The translations under genes were made by a program, and so were the position numbers. The notes beneath the pieces are model-generated. The model saw only the letters and a program-made list of their open reading frames with translations. It had not been told where the DNA came from and did not search any database. A DNA stretch of 9,973 nt from Candidatus Cellulosilyticum pullistercoris (GTDB lineage: Bacteria > Bacillota > Clostridia > Lachnospirales > Cellulosilyticaceae), in contig JAHLFQ010000091.1 in the NCBI GenBank assembly GCA_018883705.1, forward strand, positions 1 through 9,973, in the 5' to 3' direction. Below are positions 5,020-9,973 of the stretch, piece after piece. Numbering within the stretch: the stretch's first letter is position 1; the number at the start of each line of letters is the position of its first letter.

Positions 5020-7809
5020 ATGAAATACTTTAATGAACCCAAAGAAAAAGTATTAGAAGAATTCCAAGTAAACTCGGAACAAGGGTTGTCGTCTTCTCAG
5101 GCGAAACAAAGACAAGAAAAATACGGGAAAAATGAGTTTACACCTGGAGAAGAAGAAACACTATGGGATGCCATAAAAGATGGTGTTTCAGAGCCAATGA
5201 TTATTATTTTGCTCATTGCCGCAGGAATCAGTGCACTTGTAGGTGAGATTCCAGATGCAGTTGGTATTGTGGTAGCTGTTGCATTAGGGGTAACTATTGG
5301 GATTGTAACAGAAGGTAAATCAAAGAAAGCAGCTAAAGCACTTTCTAAATTAACAGAGGATATCGAAGTTAAAGTTATAAGAGATGGTAAGGTAACAAGT
5401 GTCTTAAAGTCAGATATTGTACCTGGTGATATTGTACACATTACAACAGGGGATATGATTCCTGCTGATGGACGTGTTATTGAAAATGTTAATCTTAAAG
5501 TAAGGGAAGATATGTTAACAGGTGAAGCAGATGATGTTACGAAAAAAGCTGAACTTGTTGTAGAATTAGAGAAGATCAAAAATAATAAAGGTGAAACGAT
5601 TATTCAAGATCCAGTACCAGCAAAACAAAATAACATGGTATTTGGTGGAACTTTCGTAGCACAAGGTACTGGAAGTTTTGTAGTTACATCTATTGGTGAT
5701 AACACTGAGATGGGACGTATCGCTCAAAATCTAAATGAAGATGCAGGTGAAACACCACTTCAAATTAAATTAGGTGGATTAGGAACGACTATTTCAAAAT
5801 TTTCTAGTGCCATTGCAGCTCTATTATTTATTTTCATGACAGTAAAAATGATTGTAAATGGTGAGGTTCATCCTGATACAAGTAGTTTTACAGCCTTTTT
5901 AAGTTCAGTAGATGGCATTAAAACAGCCTTTATCGTATGTATTGCACTGATTGTAGCAGCCGTACCTGAAGGGCTTCCAACGATGATTAATATGACACTT
6001 GCTATTACAATGCAAAAGATGGCTAAGATTAATGCCTTAGTTACAAAGAAAGAAGCTTGTGAAACAATCGGTTCTATTTCTGTTATTTGTTCAGATAAAA
6101 CAGGAACACTTACACAAAACCGTATGACTGTAGAAACAGTTTATGTGGATGGTGAATATGTAACAACACCACCAAAAGCAGGAGAGAGCTTATTTGATCT
6201 TAACTGTTTATTAAATGGAACAGCTGATATTGAAAAAGAAGGTAATGAGTACAAATACTTAGGTAGTGCAACAGAATGCGCACTTCTTCTATACTACAAA
6301 GATCGTGACTATAGAGCAGAAAGAAAAGCGGCACATATTCATTCTCAACTTCCATTTGATTCAAAACTTAAACGTATGACAACTATTATTAATCATAATG
6401 GTAAAACAGCTGTTCTTATGAAAGGGGCACCTGAAGTCCTTCTTGAATCATGTCACTTTATTCGTGAAGGTAATGAAGTGGTTAGCCTTACAGCTGATAA
6501 AAAAGCAGCTATTTTAGCTGAAATTGAAAAATTACAAGTAAAAGCAATGCGTGCTTTAGGTTTTGCATATAGATATTTAACAGATGAAGAAAAAAATAAT
6601 GCGATTGAAGCAGATGGTACGATTACAGATAGTCGTATCTTAGAAGAGAACATGATCTTCAATGCCTTTGTAGGTATTCGTGACCCACTTAGAGAAGATG
6701 TTAAGGAAGCTGTTCTAACAGCTAGAAAAGCTGGTGTGACAACTAAAATGCTTACAGGTGATAACATTAATACAGCTAAAGCCATTGGGGCTGAGCTTGG
6801 TCTTTTAGATGGTGGTAAAAAAGCAGTAGAATCATCTTATATTGATACCTTAACAGACGAAGAATTACAAAAAGAAATTATGGATATCAATATTGTTGCA
6901 CGTTCTAAACCAGAAACAAAAATGCGTATAGTGCAAGCATTACAAGCAAATAATGAAGTAGTAGGTGTAACAGGGGATGGTATCAATGATGCACCAGCTC
7001 TTCATAAAGCAGATGTTGGTATTGCTATGGGTATTGCAGGAACAGAGGTTAGTAAAAATGCAGCAGATATTATTTTAACAGACGATTCATTTAGCACGAT
7101 TGTAAGAGGTATTCAATGGGGACGTGGTATTTATGAAAACTTCCAACGTTTCATTCAGTTCCAATTAACAGTAAACGTTGTAGCGTTCTTAATTGCTGTT
7201 GTTTCACAACTTTTAGGTCAAGAAATGCCATTTACAACGATTCAATTATTATGGGTAAATATTATTATGGATGGACCACCAGCACTTGCTCTTGGTCTTG
7301 AACCAGTAAGACGTAGTGTTCTTAATCGTAAGCCAGTTAATAGAAATAGTAGTATTATTACTAAGACTATGCTTAAATCTATTATCATTAATGCAGTGAT
7401 TGTTTCAGCTATTATTATTATTCAAATGCTCTTTAATCCACTTGGAGCAAGTACTGAAATTATGCAAGGTGGCGCAAGTGAAATGGAAACTGTATTATTC
7501 GGATTATTTGCATTCTGTGCATTATTTAATGCCTTTAACTGCCGTGAAATTGGTGTAAGAAGTATTATTCCTCATTTCTTTGCGAATAAGACAGCACTTA
7601 AAGTCATTACGATTACAGCTATTGGACAATTACTCTTTACACAAATCTTTAATGCTTTCTTCAACACAGTACCACTTAGTGCAATGATGTGGATTAAAAT
7701 CATTGCAACAGCAGCATTAATTGTCGTAATTAATGAGGTAGGTAAGTTTATTATTAGACTTGTAACAGGTCGTAAGGAATCTGAAGAATCAGTTAATGTA
7801 AATGCCTAA
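5020..7809 (+). CDS. P2-type cation-transporting ATPase (likely Mn2+/Ca2+ exporter)
   Basis: This 929-residue P-type ATPase of the P2 (Ca2+ pump) group pumps cations out of the cytoplasm using ATP. Parts in order are the N-terminal cation_ATPase_N region (1-45), M1/M2 (about 58-96), the actuator domain with LTGEADD (167-172), M4 PEGLP (316-320), phosphorylation motif DKTGT with Asp359, nucleotide-binding KGAPE (468-472), TGDN (579-582), hinge TGDGINDAP (651-659), and M5-M10. M5 reads FQLTVNVVAF and M6 LWVNIIMDG, giving Asn719, Asn747 and Asp751, with Glu317 in M4. The SERCA site-I Glu771 position is Ala722, as in PMCA pumps, suggesting one transported ion per cycle. ATG 5020 is preferred; an in-frame TTG at 5011 is only three bases from AGGAG. 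The Mn2+ riboswitch upstream is the best argument for Mn2+ as substrate; Ca2+ transport remains possible. Confidence 0.95.
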   Translation: MKYFNEPKEKVLEEFQVNSEQGLSSSQAKQRQEKYGKNEFTPGEEETLWDAIKDGVSEPMIIILLIAAGISALVGEIPDAVGIVVAVALGVTIGIVTEGKSKKAAKALSKLTEDIEVKVIRDGKVTSVLKSDIVPGDIVHITTGDMIPADGRVIENVNLKVREDMLTGEADDVTKKAELVVELEKIKNNKGETIIQDPVPAKQNNMVFGGTFVAQGTGSFVVTSIGDNTEMGRIAQNLNEDAGETPLQIKLGGLGTTISKFSSAIAALLFIFMTVKMIVNGEVHPDTSSFTAFLSSVDGIKTAFIVCIALIVAAVPEGLPTMINMTLAITMQKMAKINALVTKKEACETIGSISVICSDKTGTLTQNRMTVETVYVDGEYVTTPPKAGESLFDLNCLLNGTADIEKEGNEYKYLGSATECALLLYYKDRDYRAERKAAHIHSQLPFDSKLKRMTTIINHNGKTAVLMKGAPEVLLESCHFIREGNEVVSLTADKKAAILAEIEKLQVKAMRALGFAYRYLTDEEKNNAIEADGTITDSRILEENMIFNAFVGIRDPLREDVKEAVLTARKAGVTTKMLTGDNINTAKAIGAELGLLDGGKKAVESSYIDTLTDEELQKEIMDINIVARSKPETKMRIVQALQANNEVVGVTGDGINDAPALHKADVGIAMGIAGTEVSKNAADIILTDDSFSTIVRGIQWGRGIYENFQRFIQFQLTVNVVAFLIAVVSQLLGQEMPFTTIQLLWVNIIMDGPPALALGLEPVRRSVLNRKPVNRNSSIITKTMLKSIIINAVIVSAIIIIQMLFNPLGASTEIMQGGASEMETVLFGLFAFCALFNAFNCREIGVRSIIPHFFANKTALKVITITAIGQLLFTQIFNAFFNTVPLSAMMWIKIIATAALIVVINEVGKFIIRLVTGRKESEESVNVNA

Positions 7810-7934
7810 TGGTGATAAAAAAGTAATAGGTATTTCCCAGGAAAAGTACAAATGGAATATTTAACTTTCTATAAGGATTAAAATAAAGAAGGCTGGCAAG
7901 ACTTAAATAAGTAATCATAAGTGGAGGTTAAGTA

Positions 7935-8057
7935 ATGATTGTACAGTGGGATTTAAATAAAGTATCTATGGAATGGCTAGAAAGTTGTGGTTGGCGCTAT
8001 GTAAGACATGTGACAGATCATTGGGTAGAAATGCAACTTGGTAGTAGCAAAGAATAG
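7935..8057 (+). CDS. Small Trp-rich protein, 40 residues
   Basis: A short gene with a strong ribosome binding site, GGAGGT (7923-7928), six bases before ATG, and an intrinsic terminator 16 bases after TAG. The product, MIVQWDLNKVSMEWLESCGW followed by RYVRHVTDHWVEMQLGSSKE, has four Trp (5, 14, 20, 30), one Cys and two His. It has no signal peptide or membrane helix; it may be a small folded or partner-binding protein. I do not recognise a family. It begins 125 bp after the cation ATPase on the same strand, with no visible terminator between them and no convincing promoter. It may therefore belong to the riboswitch-controlled transcript, which would make a role in metal homeostasis possible but unproven. 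Codon use matches the neighbours. Confidence 0.65.
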   Translation: MIVQWDLNKVSMEWLESCGWRYVRHVTDHWVEMQLGSSKE

Positions 8058-8073
8058 AGAAGAGATTTTAGAT

Positions 8074-8114
8074 AAATAGGATGATGAGCAGATGCCCATC
8101 ATCCTATTTTTTTT
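8074..8114 (+). terminator. Intrinsic terminator after the small Trp-rich gene
   Basis: The arms AAATAGGATGATG (8074-8086) and CATCATCCTATTT (8097-8109) pair perfectly over 13 bp, with a further G-C/C-G pair possible in the loop, and T bases run on to 8114. It ends the small-gene transcript and, if there is readthrough, that of the ATPase. Confidence 0.92.
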
Positions 8115-8259
8115 ATGTTTTAGTTTATGATTTTCTAGTGAATCATTCATTCTTTAGTACAAATTGTGGATTTGGTGTGACATTAGAGAGGGGTTGCTCA
8201 TATTTTGTAAATAAAGGTTAAAAATTAGAGGTTTTTAGCGTAATGGAGGGAAGGGGACT

Positions 8260-9552
8260 ATGAAAGTTGGGATATTAACTATGTTTAATGGACTTGAACG
8301 TACGTATTCACTTGTCAATGTAGTAGCTGAGCATATCAGAATGCTACTAGATGATGGGATAGCAGTTAAATTATTGGTTTGTGAAGATATTAATGAATCG
8401 GAAAAGAGTGGGATTTATCTAGACCCAAGAATAGAGTGGGTTAAAGTTTGTAATCGTTATCAGGGTGCACAGATTCATTGGAGAGACTATAGCTCTCCTC
8501 AAGTCCCTATTCACTCTACATTGTTAGAAGAAGCACGTGTAGTGGGTGAAGATTTAATTAAAAAGTTAAAGGATGTAGATGTTTGTATGATGCATGATAT
8601 ACATTATCAAGGATGGCATTTATTACACAACCTTGCCGTGAGGTATGCAAGTCAGCATTTACCTCATTTGAGGTTTATCGCTATGACTCACTCTATGCCA
8701 GATACAACTCAAGTAGGAAAGCATATTGAATGGCCACATTCTGCAAGATATACGCCAATGCCCAATACGATTTATGCTTATCCAACAGCATGTGGTTTAG
8801 AGGCATTATCAAGACAATATCAGGTAAGTAGAGATAAGTGCTATGTGATTAATAATACTTTGGATTTATTTGAAAATATGAGGGAGGAAGTTAGGTATCT
8901 GTATAGTCAAGTGGATTTCATTTCACCTGATATATTAATGGTTTATCCTGCTCGGTTTACAGAAGCAAAACAATTTGAAAAGATAGTGATCCTTGCTGCA
9001 GCTATAAAAAGAGTGAGTGCTTTAAGCGTAAAAGTAATATTTTGTGAATTTCCAGCCTCAGATACCCCTCAAGAGCAATACAAAAGTAAGATAAGAAATA
9101 TAGCCACTCAAGGTGGACTTACTAATGAGGAAGTGATATTTACTAGTGACTATGGTTTTACAAATGGTCTTAATCGAAATGCTGTCCTTGATTTGTTTAC
9201 CCTATCTAATCTCTATATCTGTCCTTCATTTGCAGAATCTTTTGGGCTTACTGTATTAGAAGCGGCTAGCCGTGGGAATTTTATTGTACTTAATAAAAGT
9301 GTTCCTGCTTTAAGGGAACTTGGAGAAAGTATAGAGGCATACTTTATGAATTGGGATGCAAGAGGTTTTGACAATATAATTACTATAAATTATACCTTTT
9401 CTGAAGAGGACTATAATGAAGCACATGCAAAACAAATTATTAGTGAAATAAGGAAAAATAAAATACTAGTTGCTAAAACACTATGTAGGCAAAGATATAG
9501 TCCTAAATGGGTTTTTGAGAATCAATTAAAACCTTTACTTTTAATGAAGTAA
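8260..9552 (+). CDS. GT4-like (GT-B fold) glycosyltransferase
   Basis: A 430-residue protein with the two-domain GT-B layout of family 4 glycosyltransferases. The N-terminal Rossmann domain begins MKVGILTMF, with the acceptor-side region MMHDIHYQGWH (110-120) and THSMPDT (143-149). The linker VINNTLDLF leads to the donor-binding domain: YPARFTEAKQFE (229-240, with Arg232 and Lys237 at the usual phosphate-binding positions) and FAESFGLTVLEA (325-336), the E-X7-E motif with Glu326 and Glu334. The C-terminal helix returns to the first domain. It would transfer a sugar from a nucleotide-sugar donor; sugar and acceptor cannot be told. There is no signal or membrane segment, so it is cytosolic. The start ATG is preceded by GGAGGG (8245-8250). 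It has no polysaccharide genes beside it in the window; the Cys-rich protein downstream could be a glycosylation target or simply a neighbour. Confidence 0.87.
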   Translation: MKVGILTMFNGLERTYSLVNVVAEHIRMLLDDGIAVKLLVCEDINESEKSGIYLDPRIEWVKVCNRYQGAQIHWRDYSSPQVPIHSTLLEEARVVGEDLIKKLKDVDVCMMHDIHYQGWHLLHNLAVRYASQHLPHLRFIAMTHSMPDTTQVGKHIEWPHSARYTPMPNTIYAYPTACGLEALSRQYQVSRDKCYVINNTLDLFENMREEVRYLYSQVDFISPDILMVYPARFTEAKQFEKIVILAAAIKRVSALSVKVIFCEFPASDTPQEQYKSKIRNIATQGGLTNEEVIFTSDYGFTNGLNRNAVLDLFTLSNLYICPSFAESFGLTVLEAASRGNFIVLNKSVPALRELGESIEAYFMNWDARGFDNIITINYTFSEEDYNEAHAKQIISEIRKNKILVAKTLCRQRYSPKWVFENQLKPLLLMK

Positions 9553-9648
9553 AAAGAACAAGTTTGTTGGAAAAGGTCGCACTTTGTCTCATCTTGCATA
9601 TTCTATAGAGAGGACTTCCTTAGAAGCAAGGAGAAAGGGGGAGGGAAG

Positions 9649-9973
9649 ATGGACTGCAACGACACTATTGTTTTCAAAAACTGTGAGATTGCTAAATCTA
9701 TAGAAAAGCAGGTTTGCATTACAGACGAAGGTCACTTGCTAAAAGTACCTGTTACTTTATGTAATGTGCGTCCTTGTAGGCAAGTGATAGTAGGTGTACG
9801 TATTTGCTTAAACGGAAAGTTCTATGCTATGAAGACTAAGGAAGTCTTCACTGGTGGTCGAGAATATTGCAGAAGAATAAGGGAACTTTTTGTAGGAGAT
9901 TTTAACTTTTTATTTACCCACTCATGCGAAGATCAGGTAGACGTCGAAGTTTTAGCACACTATATTTGTAAAT
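9649..9973 (+). CDS. Cys-rich protein of unknown function, 3'-truncated by window edge
   Basis: The frame is open from ATG 9649 to the window end, 108 complete codons without a stop, preceded by GGAGG (9640-9644) four bases upstream. The product starts MDCNDTIVFKNCEI and contains nine cysteines (3, 12, 23, 38, 43, 53, 74, 93, 107) among alternating hydrophobic, beta-like segments such as KVPVTLCNVRPCRQVIVGVR. It has no signal peptide. The pattern resembles small beta-sandwich proteins of Clostridia that are annotated as hypothetical or spore-surface-like, but this is recollection rather than a match. The final VDVEVLAHYIC has the look of a closing beta strand, so the gene may end shortly beyond the window. 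It lies 96 bp after the glycosyltransferase on the same strand. Function is unknown; surface or spore-coat association is only a possibility. Confidence 0.72.
   Translation, partial: MDCNDTIVFKNCEIAKSIEKQVCITDEGHLLKVPVTLCNVRPCRQVIVGVRICLNGKFYAMKTKEVFTGGREYCRRIRELFVGDFNFLFTHSCEDQVDVEVLAHYICK

Noticed and set aside
5097..5579. Open minus-strand frame of 160 codons inside the ATPase gene
   Set aside because: It is antisense to a fully conserved P-type ATPase reading frame, has low-complexity Ser/Thr/Ile-rich composition and no supporting ribosome binding site was identified.
6453..6785. Open minus-strand frame of 110 codons inside the ATPase gene
   Set aside because: It mirrors the coding bias of the real gene and has no recognisable domain.
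8115..8259. Search for a promoter before the glycosyltransferase
   Set aside because: TTGCTC and several AT-rich -10-like hexamers occur, but none has both good match and 16-18 bp spacing, so no promoter is called.
9830..9850. Perfect 8-bp inverted repeat TGAAGACT / AGTCTTCA in the Cys-rich gene
   Set aside because: It lies inside the coding frame, has no T-tract and no link to a start or end signal, so chance is sufficient.

Overview
The window reads as a chromosomal segment of a low-GC, anaerobic Firmicute of the class Clostridia. The reasons are the AT-rich codon use, strong AGGAG-type ribosome binding sites, SigA-like promoters, a strict-anaerobe-type hybrid cluster protein, and a Mn2+ riboswitch of the yybP-ykoY class. 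A Lachnospiraceae or Cellulosilyticum-like host is a guess from the overall look of the proteins. I see no phage, insertion sequence, CRISPR array, tRNA or rRNA.

Layout. Positions 1-300 hold the 3' part of an ArsC-type arsenate reductase gene. It converges on a minus-strand pair: a Cu/Zn-type superoxide dismutase without a signal peptide (314-790), preceded by a Crp/Fnr-family regulator (869-1579). A divergent control region (1580-1787) carries a good SigA promoter for the regulator and an imperfect 28-bp palindrome centred at about -41.5 of the likely hcp promoter. On the plus strand follow hcp (1788-3434), a 17-bp hairpin with a poor U-tract, an unrecognised conserved-looking protein (3541-4161) and, one base after its stop codon, a hemerythrin-like di-iron protein (4163-4717).

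Positions 4736-5019 form a regulated leader. It contains a near-consensus promoter, a yybP-ykoY aptamer and a 19-bp intrinsic terminator that shares the 3' strand of aptamer stem P1. The leader controls a 929-residue P2-type cation ATPase (5020-7809), inferred to export Mn2+ and/or Ca2+. A 40-codon Trp-rich small gene (7935-8057) with its own ribosome binding site and terminator follows. The window then has a GT4-like glycosyltransferase (8260-9552) and the start of a Cys-rich protein (9649 to the window end).

How the parts fit. Regulator, Hcp, the unknown protein and hemerythrin make a coherent nitrosative/oxidative stress module, with the regulator probably acting as an HcpR-like activator of hcp. 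Superoxide dismutase, arsenate reductase and a metal-responsive ATPase extend the stress and metal theme. The least described items are the hemerythrin-linked protein with clustered Cys/His residues, the Trp-rich small protein behind the riboswitch-controlled ATPase, and a possible second layer of translational control in the ATPase leader.
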